Part shown: positions 43,421 through 55,049 of the stretch, piece by piece
Numbering within the stretch: the first letter of the stretch is position 1
How the letters are laid out: each line of letters begins with the position of its first letter
Assembly (NCBI GenBank): GCA_000827495.1
Contig: KN817645.1
Coordinates: 42,607-106,606 of the forward strand
DNA: 64,000 bases
From: Hypholoma sublateritium FD-334 SS-4
Lineage: Eukaryota; Basidiomycota; Agaricomycetes; Agaricales; Strophariaceae
Reading direction: 5' to 3'
The notes under the pieces: generated by a model
What the model was told of the DNA's origin: nothing
Seen by the model: only the letters and a program-made list of their open reading frames with translations
Database searches by the model: none
Translations under genes and position numbers: made by a program

Positions 43421-45018
43421 CTAAAAAATTACTTCAACATCCAGTCCCGCTGCCTTTTTCTGCGAAACGAGGTCCAATATCTGGTGCTGCGTCTTCATCG
43501 CCTTTAAGCCCCCCGTACGAACGACCACCCTTTTCCATGGCAAGACACTTGGCAGAGCAAGTTCTCCTTGCTTGCCTTCAAAAAATAGGCCCAGTGTTTG
43601 CAGGGTGAAATTGACATTTCCTGTGAAATCGAAATACTGCAGGCGCGGACAAAGAACACCGGCATCACCTTCTTCAACAAATGCTCGCAGGAAGCTATCG
43701 GCGTCAAGAGTACTACGACTCATGTACAAATTGTGAGGGCGAACGGAGAGTGCGGTGAGTGAAGGGCAGAGGCGGAGAAGTCGTATTATGGTATTCAGTG
43801 GCTCATCTTCGTTGACGTATGGCAGAGAAAGCTTCAAGATATGTGGCGACCGTTTCAAGAAATTTGTCAGAGAGAGATCGTGAATCGTGTAATGTATGTC
43901 AAATTTCTCCAGGATTGGTGTAATAATTGGACCAAGTATAGTGGGCGATCCAGATGAGGTCGTTATCCAAGGGCTTTCACGGAGAATCAAAGTCTTCAGA
44001 ATGGGAAGACTGATTGTGTCGCGGTAATGCTCTTCTGAGCGATTCGAACCCATAACAATATCGCAGAATACCAGGGACTTGGTTTGCTGAAGAATTCTTG
44101 CCATCTCACTTTCGGAATAGGTTGATCCTCCGTGGAGCGTAAGGGACGTAAGAACGGCCCAATTGACGGTGAAGTCTCGGACACTGAGTGCCTGCAGTGT
44201 TACATGTTTGAGCGATGGTGTTGTGAGGAATTCACTGTCGCGAAACACAGGGCTAGAAGGTAAACGATTGCATTGAAGGGACACCGATTGGAGCAGGGGA
44301 ACATCGACGGGCGACAATGCGGCAATGCGAGTTATGGGTGTGGATGCAATTGTACAGCTCGAAGTGAATTGAAGCTTTTTCCAGCGGCTTGAATAACTAA
44401 GAAGGGTGTCGAAAAGGATGTTTGATTGATCAGATTGATCAGACACAGCGCCTTCCGTAATGAATACAGTCAGAGCCAGACCACCCGCTCGCTCGAACCA
44501 TTGGCCAGCCTTCCGAGCGAGAATCGAATAAGCCTTATCATACTCTCCGGGACTGTCGCAATGGAATCCACCGATCTTGACATTCATAAAGGTCCAGATG
44601 CGTGGTGTTGTCAGCGCGATGTGTCGCAGTCCGCTGGAGATCTGGGCGAGAACGCAGGGCAACGGAGTCTCGCCGCCGTAATACAGCGTGGGCAGGTCGT
44701 ATTCGACGCATGTGATGCATATCTCGCGAAGCACGTCCTGACTCCTCTGGGAGATTTCGAAAGGGAGCGAATACTCGACGATGACCGGCGAAAGTTTCCA
44801 AGATCGCCGCCTCCTCCTCGCGCAGGCGCTGCAGCTTGGTCTCCGCCTGTTCAACGTCAACCTGCGCCGTCAACGCCTTGATATGTGCCACCGCGTCGGA
44901 TATTTGCGCTTCTACGATTTTCAGTCGTGCGCTGGTGGGGGCGATGGACTCCCGGATTACCGCCGTTTCGTGCTCGCTTGGTGGTCGGTTGGTTTTAAGC
45001 AGCGTGCGCAGAACTGAA
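43421..45018 (-). pseudogene. F-box-type LRR-like protein with a 7-nt frameshift
   Basis: The reading frame enters near 45018 with LLKTNRPPSEHE and a coiled segment (VEQAETKLQRLREEEAAIL), the usual N-terminal layout of Agaricomycete F-box-type proteins, then FAGHRRVFAPFRNLPE. The second frame continues with DVLREICITCVEYDLP and YVLAQISS-like LAQISSGLRHIALTTPRIW, then about 400 residues of leucine-rich repeats to the stop at 43421. The two frames are separated by seven extra bases (44738-44744); without them NLPE would join DVLREI directly. The true 5' end is unresolved because no ATG in frame was found before 45018, so a small upstream exon is likely. Probably a recently broken gene or a sequence error. 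Confidence 0.7.
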
Positions 45019-46190
45019 TTGCCTGTTACAGAACATCAATGGGGCCTATGGGGTGCAGATCGCCCGCGGCTCACTGGAGTCTGGATAGCGCGGTGCGATC
45101 CATTCCTTATCGCTTTCCGACGTTTTTGAGGAGGGGAATTCGAGTGAGTTGGGTCTGGAGTGCTGGTCGATGGCCCTGGGACGGCGTGCGCGGGTCCTGA
45201 CTAGTATTTTTCTATGCTGAAATGCTTGGACGACTCGGAGAAGAACGAGGCGTCGCCGCCTTGCCGCCGCTTTTCAGAATTTTAAGCGCCGGCCATAGGC
45301 CGGGCCGGAGCGCAGAGTCGCGTGGAATAAAGCGCGCCTAACTCCGGAGCTGCCGTATGAAAAAGTAGTCGTGCGCGTCTACGTTGAATAGTTCACATCC
45401 CTGTGCCAGCAACGCAAACCCACTCGCGAGATACACCCTGTAGCCCCTCGGGCCGACGCCGCGCGCCGCACGCAGGTAAACGCACGTATGGCGCACCAAA
45501 CGTTGCATTATTCCCACACTACGCGCCCGAATGTGCAATAACTGATATGTTTTATCTCTGGATAACGAGCTCAAAACGAGGAGACTACTCCTACGATACC
45601 ATGTACGATGGGCCGCCGACGACGCCACTGATGCATGTGCTGACTGGGCATGTACATTGGGTGACGATCACTGCGAACCCAGCGGTGCGCATGCATGCAC
45701 TCACACCCACATTCTCCCACGCGCGCGCTCCACAGCGGCGCGCGGTGTCGGCGGCGCAGAAGCAAGCAGAAGTGGAGCAAGTTGTCATGTATCGGCCAAC
45801 ACGCGTGCGATACACGCGCGCGGCGCGGCGCGTGAGATGTAACGCATGCGATCTAGGTGGAAGGGACGGGTCGTCTCCGATAGATATACAAGCGATACAG
45901 GCGGGGCGCCCCGGTCGTCGGGCCGGGCATCGGAATAGGATACTTAATCTTTCCTTTTTGGGCGGGGCAGCGAGGGTCCTATGTCGTATGTAGTCCTATG
46001 TCGTATGTATAGGAGGCGTACAGCGCGGATATCCTGTCCGACAGGGATCGACCTTGCCTTGCACTTCCAATTTTGGGCGGCGGCTGCGCGACGTGCGTCT
46101 GCGGACCCAGCCCGCGTGTGCCGTCCCGCCTCTTTCGGGGCGTTGTCCTTCGAGGCGGAAAGATGGGCGCGGAGCCGGACGCGGGGGGCC
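45019..46190. other. GC-rich intergenic region
   Basis: No gene accepted. A frame at 45403-45993 reads through low-complexity CG-rich DNA with no family signature, and frames on the opposite strand are equally open, as expected from composition. TATGTCGTATG is repeated in tandem near 45979-46009. Confidence 0.4.
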
Positions 46191-47440
46191 GGTGCACATC
46201 ATGGGGCACCGCCCGAGTTCATTTACCAAGCGCCGTGAGCAGGCGACGCGCGTGCCCTAACCTGAGACGAAATCTTCAATGGTGAGGCCGAGCCGGAGTT
46301 TTTGGAGCGGCGCTAATGCATTATGGCATGCACCGCCGTGCTTTGCTTCCTTCGATGAAACGACGCGGGCGCCCTATGACGACATCTTCAACGGCGAGGC
46401 ACCGCGCCGGCGCGAATGCACATCTCATACCGCATCGCCCAAGTTCGTCTCGATGACGCGGCGCGAGCAGGCGGCGTGTTCGCCCGACCTAAGAAAACGA
46501 CGCGGGCATAAGACGAACTCTGCGATGAAGACGCCGAGCGAGCTGTTGGAGCGGCGTTAATGCATCATGGTAATAGTATGGCATGGCACGCACCGCCGCG
46601 CTTCGTTTCGATGAAACGCGCCGGTGGGTAGATGGCACGACAGAAACAGCGTCCTGGGACAAGACAATGCAGAGCGCCGGTGGCGTGTGCGGTGCACCGC
46701 GGCGTGAACGCTTGCGCAAGCAAGCGCCGTGCTTTCCCTAAGAAAAAAAAACAATGGAGAGGCCGGCCGGAGCGGGTACGCCAATGCGTTATAGCATGCA
46801 CCGCCGTGCTTCGCTTGCTTCGATGAAACGACGCGAGCAAGCGCCTAAACGAAATCTTCAATGGAGGCGCCGAGCCGGCGCGGATGCACATCTCATACCA
46901 TGTGGCACCGCCCAAGTTCATGGCGCGAGCACGCGCCGTGCGCACTCCAGTCTCCGCCGCGAGCGGGTTGTTCAACGGAGGGGAGGTGGACGCGGCGTTA
47001 GTGCATCGTGGTATGGCATGGCACGCATCGCCGCGCTTCGTTTCGCTGAAACTCGCCGGTGGGTAGACGGTGTTTATTTACACTGCGCGGCACATGATGG
47101 ACGGCGTCCCGTTCACAGGGATCGCTTCCTTCGATGAAACGACGCGAGCAAGCTGAGACGAAATCTTCAATTATTGGAGGCGCCGCGCCGGCGCGGATGC
47201 ACATCCCATACCATACCGCACCGCCCAAGTTCATCTCGACGACACGACGCGACGCGAGCACGCGCCGTGCCCACTCCAGTCTCCGCCGCGAGCGGGCTGT
47301 TCAATGGAGGGGAGGTGGACGCGGCGCTAGTGCATCGTGGTATGTATGTCATGGCACGCACCGCCGCGCTTCGTTTCGATGAAACGCCCGGTGGGTTAGT
47401 GGATGGCACGACATGTACGGCGTCCCGGGATGAGACAACG
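46191..47440. repeat. Degenerate GC-rich tandem repeat array, unit about 300 bp
   Basis: A block running from ACGAAATCTTCAATGGAGGC through TCCAGTCTCCGCCGCGAGCG and GCATCGTGGTATG to CGCTTCGTTTCGATGAAACG recurs. The clearest pair is 46848-47075 and 47155-47400, offset by about 305 bp. More diverged or rearranged copies start near 46262, 46370 and 46560, and GATGAAACGACGCG recurs many times. Frames within it (both strands, up to 136 codons) come from the repeat and are not taken as genes. No terminal repeats or transposon genes were seen. Confidence 0.75.
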
Positions 47441-48400
47441 CGGCGTGTCAGGCGCGCGGGCGTGAATACAATATGATAGTAAATACCGTGCTTGGTGCTG
47501 GGTTGTCCGGGGATAAGACAGCGCGAGGACGACGACTCACGCCGGGCAAATATAAATATTTGTTAACGCCGAGCAGGCAGGCGGGCGCTAATCGAAATCT
47601 GTGGCAGGCACTGCCGCGCTTCGCTTCCCACTGCGTGGATAACACAACGCCGAGGAGACAAAACACCAGAACAGCAGGGAACGCACGGCATCAGCGCATG
47701 CTCGGTTCTGATACTCCACGAATACAACACAATGCTTAGTTTTGATCCCAGGGAATAAGACAACGCCCTACAACGCCCAGGGAATGGGACAACCGCGCTT
47801 TGATGATGCCGGGATCTGGCGACGCACACAAAAGCTGGTGGTGGCACTGGCAGCTATCTGATATGCCAGATCGCGGCGGTCGCGACATGATGCATCATGC
47901 CACTGGTAGCCGGCTGGATACATCAGGACATGCTTGCCTTTTCTGGGGCGCCGGTGTAGGTGGCAGGCAAGTGGCAGGTGCCAACTACATGTACACTAGC
48001 CTACCCATGGTGCACGCATAAGGCAATGGCGGCCTGCCGCGCTGGTGCCCTGCTGCGTAGACATACAGACACACCTCGCGCCGAAGCATGTATCTGTGGG
48101 TACACGGAATCTGGATATGTGGCGAGCGGCCGCCCCCGGCCGGCGCCCGTGTGGGCATGCGCGCTTCGCGCGATATTGGTGGGGCGGTGCGTCGCGACGG
48201 GCGAGGCGCCTGCGCCCGGCGTCGTGAGCCTCGACGTTCATAAGTACATCGCGCCTGCAGGCCTACATATTCGGGGTGTATGTGTATGTATACGAGCGCT
48301 TGCGCGCCCGGCGTCGACGGGCGAGTAGGGGTGGCGCACACGGATCCGAAATAGCCATACCTTACTTACTCGCATCTACGCTCGAATCACGCAGATGGAC
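47441..48400. other. GC-rich region, no gene
   Basis: Phrases like GGGATAAGACAGCGC, GGGAATAAGACAACGC and GGGAATGGGACAACC recur (47508, 47750, 47780), so the repetitive character of the previous block continues weakly. Open frames on both strands carry no recognisable domain. Confidence 0.35.
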
Positions 48401-48529
48401 TTGGACGGATGGTGATCGCGTCGGCAGGGGCCTCCGCGCCAGTGCTCTACTTCGATTTCGTGCTTGTATGTAGCTCTACGCAGGTCCCGTGTACTATTGC
48501 GGTGCAGAGCCCAGCGACGCTTATATACC

Positions 48530-48835
48530 CCGCGCGCTCGTTCCCGCTTTCCTCCTTTCCCTGTCCCCTTCTCTTTCCCCGTCCCTTTTCCTTTCCCCGT
48601 CCAGTGACGCTCGACGCGTCTGTCCCCGCCTCTGGAAGGCCGCACGCACGCACGCTGATCGTACGTACATACATAGCAACGCACCTACTACCCAACGCAG
48701 GCCCGACCGCCGCACGACACACGCACGCGAGCACGCGCGATCCCATTTCATTTCCAACCGCCCCTTTCCCCTTTCCCCTCCCCCCTTTCCTTCGTTCCTT
48801 CCTTCGTTCCTTCGTGTTTGCTCCTGCGTTCCTCC
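48530..48835 (+). repeat. Polypyrimidine tracts upstream of the FAR-17a-like gene
   Basis: Two runs almost free of purines on the plus strand: about 48538-48602 (CTTTCC and CCCTTTTCC phrases) and about 48752-48820 (CCCTTTCC and CCTTCGTTC phrases). Similar CT-rich tracts often lie in promoters of highly expressed fungal genes, but these are 0.7-1 kb from the start at 49555. Confidence 0.6.
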
Positions 48836-49259
48836 GCGCCGTTTTCTCTGTAGGCGCTGCATCCCGCCTGGCTCACAACGTCGATTTCCGTCCTTCCTAG
48901 CGGTACGATAAACGCGCGCGCACCGCCCTGAACGCACGCGCGGTGGTTACGTAACCTCTCCCCCTCTTCCTCCTCCTTCTCCAACCTCCGAGTCACCTCC
49001 GGCATCCCTCCCCATTACACCGCGCCACCCCCGGCACCACCACCACTACTCGACGCGCCTCGACGACGAGGATCTACAGCCCAGATCCTCTTAGATCCCC
49101 ACCCGGAGCCAAGCGACGCACCACCCGAACGCCTAATTTCGCTCCGGCGCCACGCTACGCTATTGGCACCGCTCCGCGTGCGCGTGTTATCGCCCCCCTG
49201 AGTCTTGAGGCCGAGGTGCGTTGTTCCGTGCGTCTGTCTGTCGTGCGTCCTGCTCATTC

Positions 49260-49260
<1 letters not shown>

Positions 49261-49291
<31 letters not shown>

Positions 49292-49292
49292 A
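49261..49292 (+). repeat. (TTG)n microsatellite
   Basis: Ten perfect TTG units followed by TT, about 260 bp upstream of the FAR-17a-like start. Probably in the 5' flank or a 5' UTR. Confidence 0.9.
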
Positions 49293-49554
49293 TGGTGGTG
49301 CAGTTCGCCAGCTCCGCCACGATCGCACCTCGAAGAGAACGGAAGGAAAGACGAAGGACGGACGGAAGGAAGAAGGCTGTTTGCTTTGCTCTGCTAGGTG
49401 CGTTCGCAGCCCGTGCGTGCTTTTTTTCGGGCGATTGACTGGGCGCTGTCGTGTCGTGTCGTCGTACTGCAGCGCGTCGATTTTCTATCCCAATCACTAC
49501 GCCCACGACGCGGCTGCCAACACCCTACACACCCACCCAACACCCCACCCAACC

Positions 49555-51153
49555 ATGCGCCTCCCTGAAATCAACCTCCTCGCGCGCCTCGGCGTCCCCC
49601 CCACCGGCTCCCCCACCGTCCCCCCCAACACCATCACCATCACCAGCACCAACCCCGCACACACCCCCAACCCCACCACGACACCCAAGTTCGACCCCTT
49701 ACACGCATACGTCTCCTCCCCCCTCCTCCGCCGCCCCGCGCACCTCGCCGCCGCGCGCGCGGGCATCGCGCTCTACGCGCTCGCGACGCTCGCGGGGACG
49801 CTCGGGTGGAACGTGGCGCACGGCACGGGGGACAGGTGCGTTCTTTTTATCAAAATTATTTGAGTTTTTGTGGGGAGACAAAGAGATGCTGACGAGGTGG
49901 TATGTTGTAGCTACTTCTCGTACTTCACGTACCTCACGTACACGGGCTTGGCGGCGTACTACGTCGCCGCGGCCGTGCAGACGTTTTTCTACGCCTTCTC
50001 CCCCTCCTATCTTTCCTCCGCCACCGCAATGAATGCAAAAGCGAAGGGCTATCCGCTGCAGCGCTGGCCCCGGATATTGCAGGCGCTGCACGTCGTGCTG
50101 CAGGCGACCGTCGTCTCGTTCCGTGCGTCTTCCCCCCTTTTCTTTTCTTGTGGGTGAGGCGCTGATGTCATTCGGGTGGTGGTTGTGATTGGGGGTCTAA
50201 AATGGGTGGTGGGTGATGGAATGCAGCGTTCGTCGTGACGGTCGTGTTCTGGGCGCTCCTTGCGGACGGGAGCACGTTCGCGACGCCGTATTCGGGTGTG
50301 TGTTTTTCGTTTTTGTGTGGGTGGGTGGGTGGCTGATGGTGCCCGGCCGTCTTCGTCTAACTCTTTCGTCGTGATAACTGTGCAACGCTACCAACACCAC
50401 CACCTCAAACGCGCTCAAACCACCCAAACCACCCAAACCACCCCAAACCACCCAAATCCCCCAAAACCCCACTGCCAACCCCCAAAAACCACCCAAAAAC
50501 CAAAAGCATGGTCCAACCTCTCCGTGCACGCCTTCAACACGCTCTTCGCGCTGCTCGAGCTCCTCGGCACGCACGCGCCGCCGCCGCCGTGGGCCGCGCT
50601 CCCGCTGACGCTCGCGCTGCTCGCGGCGTATTTGGGCGTGGCGTATATTACGAGGGCGGCGCAGGGGTTTTATCGTGCGTTTTACTTCCTTCTTTCCCTC
50701 TTCCCCCTCCCTTTCCCCCTCCTTCCCCCCCGCCCCCCACCGCGCATAGCCGCGCATCGATATCCGCACGCACAAGCTGACCCCCCTTGTCGCGCAGCGT
50801 ACCCCTTCCTCGACCCCGCGACGCAGCACGGCAAGCTCGCCGCGTACATCCTCGGCATCGCCGCCGCGCAGGCGCTCGCGTTCGCCGCGGCGCGCGGGGC
50901 GGCGGTGCTCCGCGTGCGGTGGGCCGCGCGCCGCGGGCGCGGTCCGCTCAATGATCGGGCAATAGGCGCGGACGGGGGAGGAGGCGGGAGGGGGATAGGA
51001 GGGGGGAGGGGGATGGGCGGGATGGGAGGAGGAATGGGAATGGGGGGGGAAGTGTGTGTGGAGCTCGACGGCGGCTGGGCGGCGGCGCGCGCTGGGGGCG
51101 CGGAGGGGAAGGCGCAGGAGGGGGAGGGGAAGGCGAGCGTGGAGAGCGTGTGA
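49555..51153 (+). CDS. FAR-17a/AIG1-like multi-pass membrane protein
   Basis: Five exons, with in-frame joins at GTGDS|YFSYFTYLTYTG, VVSF|PFVVTVVFWALL, TPYS|AWSNLSVHAFNTLFALLELL and QGFY|PYPFLDP. Six or so hydrophobic helices are visible. The W-S-N-x-S-x-H-x-x-N-x-x-F block and the T-x-x-x-Q-G-F-Y segment near the end match the FAR-17a/AIG1 (ADTRP-like) family; mammalian members are membrane threonine hydrolases acting on fatty-acid esters of hydroxy fatty acids, with N-terminal Thr and central His as the reported catalytic pair. That activity is an inference here. The N-terminus (residues 15-45) is a Pro/Thr-rich stretch and the C-terminus a Gly/Met-rich low-complexity tail (50970-51060). 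The third intron holds a C-rich ACCACCCAA-type microsatellite (about 50425-50500). The start is the only ATG before the first helix. Confidence 0.6.
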
Positions 51154-51908
51154 TGCGTGCGTAGGGTGTGAGGACGGTATTTTTAATTACTATATATATG
51201 GTATTGGATGGATAGGGTGTGCTTGATTATGCGCTGCGGATTGGTGGAGGGTACGTGCGCGGCACCGGTGCTGAGTGCTGAGTAGGAGGTGGGCATGCAT
51301 GTGTGCGGGTCTGTCTCAGGCGGGATTCCGGTTCATACTGTATACACGCACGCCGATTCGACGCCGGGGGTACCCGCCCACCCGCGCGTCAAAGCGATAG
51401 ATGTGCGCGCGTACGAGCCATAAACGTTATATCGATTCCCAAATAAATTGATATTCTACACTCCTTACCTTTCCGTGAACCCTGCAAGCGAACACACCAT
51501 TCGTTGCTGGAGCATAGGAAGCCATCCCGAAGTCAGATTTTCAACCCACAAAATAGACAGCGGGGTGGGTAGCGCATTGATGATAGTACTTACAGTGCAA
51601 CTGAAAACGCTCTCTGCAGAGAATAAACCTGGGAAGACTCAAGAGATGCATGGCAACATGGGACGCGCGGCGGCTACGAGGCGGATACGTATACTTGTCG
51701 GCTCGTTCCCTTTTTTTCCGTGCAGTGCACAAGCATTTTGGATGTTCTTTCGGAACGCAGTATATTGAGGGTGTAGAAAATGCGTAGAACAACGTAAAGT
51801 AGAGAGAGGAGCCATTGCCGAAGCATACAAAGATGATGAAGAAAAGTACAAAGCGGTCGCGCGTTCAAATGGGATACAGTGTCCTAAAATAAAATACCTT
51901 GAGGGCGA
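51154..51908. other. Intergenic, no gene
   Basis: Between the convergent ends of the FAR-17a-like gene and the caspase-like gene. A short ATATATAT stretch at 51192-51199 may belong to the 3' end of the former. No other element recognised. Confidence 0.4.
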
Positions 51909-54900
51909 TTACTTCCCCGCTGAATAATTTGGCGAAGTGGCTGGCGCGCCCCGGGCGACCGCCTTCGCCTCGGCTCCATGCGCTCCCGTATGGAAACTGT
52001 TTTCATGAGGACAAATATTGCAACGAGTCAGGTCCGACAGAGGAGGAGCTCCATTTGTCTCTGATTTTCGCGGCGTCCGTGGTCCTGGAGCGCGCGCAGC
52101 GGTATGGTCGTGAGATAGTGTCACCGCGACTTGCGCCCGCGGGGGCGCTTCGGGTGTGGTGCTGATCTTGGGGGATGTTGAGGGCGCTATCAGGCTGCCA
52201 CCAGGAATTTCTGAAACCGATGAAGTGCTGCCCGAGGCCAATTCAGCGTTCGCCTGCGCTTCCGGGCTACTATGCACAGAACAACAAAAACACGTCCCAG
52301 TCACCTGCTCCCCGAGCTTTATCTCTGCTAGACTGTGTGATACAGTATGTTCGAAGATGGATGCATGATCTCCAGGCGGGAACTTGTTGAAATAGAGCAC
52401 AATTTTGTTGACCAAAGAGCGGGAAAGATTTTCGCCATCGTCAAATTTCTGAAAAATACAAATTTGAGTTCAACGCGGCTAAAGGGCAGGAATAAACACA
52501 CCAGGTGACGGAGAGCAAGCAGTATTTCCTGCAGTTCAGCGCTAACTGCGGTACATTCTGTTGAAATTATTGTGTCTCCAGTGATACAGGCTATGACTGT
52601 GGATATTAAATAGAAATGTCAGACTGATTAGTATTGAATTGATAGTCGTAGCTACTCACTTTCTGAACGATTTCCGTCCCAAAGAAAATCGGTCAAAGAA
52701 GCATGGTGGAACGTCACTGCACCCTGATACAGGTCTCCAAGAACTGGTGTTATGAGTGCCAAAGTATTTTGCGCATCTTCTTTCGTTATCTGGAACAAAT
52801 CTAGCATCCCGTTATTGATCCAAGGAACATAGACCCTGTTGGACCGGTGGTACCCCAAGTCTGCCATAGAATACAACTAAGAATGTCATGGACACGTAAA
52901 AAGTAAAACTAGATCCTACCGGGAACAGTACCAAAATACCAGACCTCAGAAACGGCCTGATCAAAGTGAAATCAGACAGATGAGTTGTACGATGCTGTGA
53001 GTAAGTAGAACGTACCCTTAGGGTGCGTCCCCTTCGAACAGGTTCAACAAGGTATTCTCGAAGCTCCTGAGTGATTGCCGCGCAATAAACATAGAGTCAA
53101 GTCACAATTACGTCGCGATCAACGTACATCGTCCATGATACACTGTGCATCCGAAGTAATAATGCCTACGTTTTGTAAGAATATGAAGAGCGACGAAAGA
53201 TAGGACATAGAACGCACCTTCATTTCTTCCGTCCTCGTCATATGCCTCAGGATGAGATTCCTCCTGTGCCCCATGTCCCGAAACTATGCAAGATATAATT
53301 AACAGAATGTCAATATATGCTAGCTTCACTCACATTGAAATGATGATTTGTCTCCTCCGCGCGCGTCGCGGACGATGGCGTCTATTTGTGAAAACTTTTG
53401 TGATAACTAAGTAAATCAATAAAAGGTCAGATAAGCTGCCAGGGAAATGCATAAAAAACAGCTTACAATGTTGGCTTTCGTTGGTAGTATGTGGTCCGGA
53501 TGATCATCGTCTACGAGAGTGATAATATTATAACATTTATATCCATATGTGTCTGCATATCGATCTTGTCAATCAATATCGGCGCCCGAGAAAAACTGGG
53601 CATACCTGACAAAAGATTGTGCATTGCAGAGACATCCGCGTGTGGCCCCATTAGTACACTTTTTGAATATTGGTGGTAGCTACCACCTATGAAAAGGACC
53701 TTTTTCCTATTGGAAAAGCTGGGTTCTTGGAGCGGAGGGATTTTGAAGGAGCTTGATGAACTTGGAACATGGATCGGTGAGGGCGGAGTGTATTGGCAAG
53801 CAGGCCAAGAGGCTTCGAGACTGTCAAGAGAGCCGGGATGGTTGAAAACACCAGGAAGGCTGGGAAGGTCGAGACAGAAGTTGAGAGGGTCGCCATAATA
53901 GTCGAGAGAGTCGAGATGGTTGAAAGCATCCGAGTCAGAACAGCTGGGAGAGTCGAGATAGCTGTAAAAACAGCAGGGAGAGTCGAGATAGTTGTAAGAA
54001 TAGTCTCGGAGAGAGCGGACAGAGTGTCGGAAATGCTCGGTGGCAACAAGAGATTGCCGTGGTGAAAGCAAGAAAGATAAAGACGAGAGTTGTGTGGCAG
54101 TCCCAACACTGTTAGTGTTGAAAATGGTTTCTACGGTATGATCCGTATCTGGAGCCGAGTTGTACGTCCCAAAAATAGTATGGATTGGTTCTTCGTCTTC
54201 CTGCTGTACGCCATCTTGACCGTTGAGCTCATGCCTTACCATACACTCCTGTATCACATTGGAATGGCCACTGATTGACTGCAAGGCATGGATTCCATCC
54301 CAAATCCAGGAATCTGGAGTCAACTGTAAGTCCTCCTTTTCGTGCTGGAGGACCGACAGTAAAGCTTCCAAGTCATCGTTTTGCTGAAATAGCTGGTAGC
54401 GCATAAACAATGCTGATCCCAAGTCCAGATATATCTCTAGACGTCGGTAGCTGGTAGCCGGTGTGAGAGCCAGTGCATCAAAGAATACCCAGATCGCTTC
54501 ATGCAAGTCATCCCTGTGCCCGAGATAGCAGAACCTTCTCAAAAGCGACTCCGCCAACCTCTGACCGTGAAGGGCCTTTATAACATCGGGCCCCGACGAT
54601 TCGACTGCAGTCAGCGCTGCTCTTAGGCTTGGTATTGACGGCAGTGGAGTGGAAGGTTGGTCTCGCCCCATTGCTTGTAGGATGTAGTCGAGGCTTAGAT
54701 TGCGAATTGGATGGCCATCAAGTAGTATTGATGGTGACTTTTGGTGTTCTTGCAGCATGGAGTCATGACCAACACGGTCTTGAAGACGGCGAATTAATCC
54801 AGTAAGCATGACACATCGCTCTTCACGACTTTGTTCGCGTCCAAAAAGGTAGGCTTGCAGAGACTTCCTTCTGGCCTCGTCAGCTAGGGAATCAACAATG

Positions 54901-55049
54901 AGTATTCGATCATTTTCCGAAAGGATTTTTTCTTTGGGCTCAAAGTATACCAGCCCTGTTAATATTAAGGATCGGATGTCAGCGGTAAATAAATGATTAT
55001 CGGAGTTTAGCCTACATACCATTTCGTTCGCAAATGTCATTCTTTTCAC
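51909..55049 (-). CDS. Composite protein: TPR-like region, caspase-like (C14) domain, NACHT-family C-terminal tail
   Basis: The first large exon (to about 53606) encodes TPR-like helices (RRFCYLGHRDDLHEAIWVF, then DLGSALFMRYQLFQQNDDLE), as in Agaricomycete TPR-CHAT proteins, and a Ser/Asp-rich linker. A metacaspase-like p20 domain follows: RKKVLFIGGSYHQYS, GPHADVSAMHNLLS, then across introns YGYKCYNIITLVDDDHPD, LPTKANI, ARGGDKSSFQ, SGHGAQEESHPEAYDEDGR (catalytic His box) and SDAQCIMDDELREYLVEPV. The cysteine box expected next (D-x-C-H-S) is not found in any frame before 52876. Instead exons with ITKEDAQNTLALITPVLGD and VTFHHASLTDFL resemble the end of a NACHT protein, then KFDDGENLSRSLVNKIVLYF and a Pro/Ser-rich tail to 51909. 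No Walker A or B is present. The 5' end is uncertain. It may be one fused gene or two genes joined by a deletion. Confidence 0.6.

Noticed and set aside
44036..44056. GATTCGAACCC resembling a tRNA B box
   Set aside because: It lies inside the coding frame of the F-box-type gene, and no A box, cloverleaf or terminator surrounds it.
45403..48341. Many overlapping frames of 60-200 codons on both strands
   Set aside because: They fall in CG-rich repeats where stops are rare by composition, and repeat copies give near-identical peptides in several frames.
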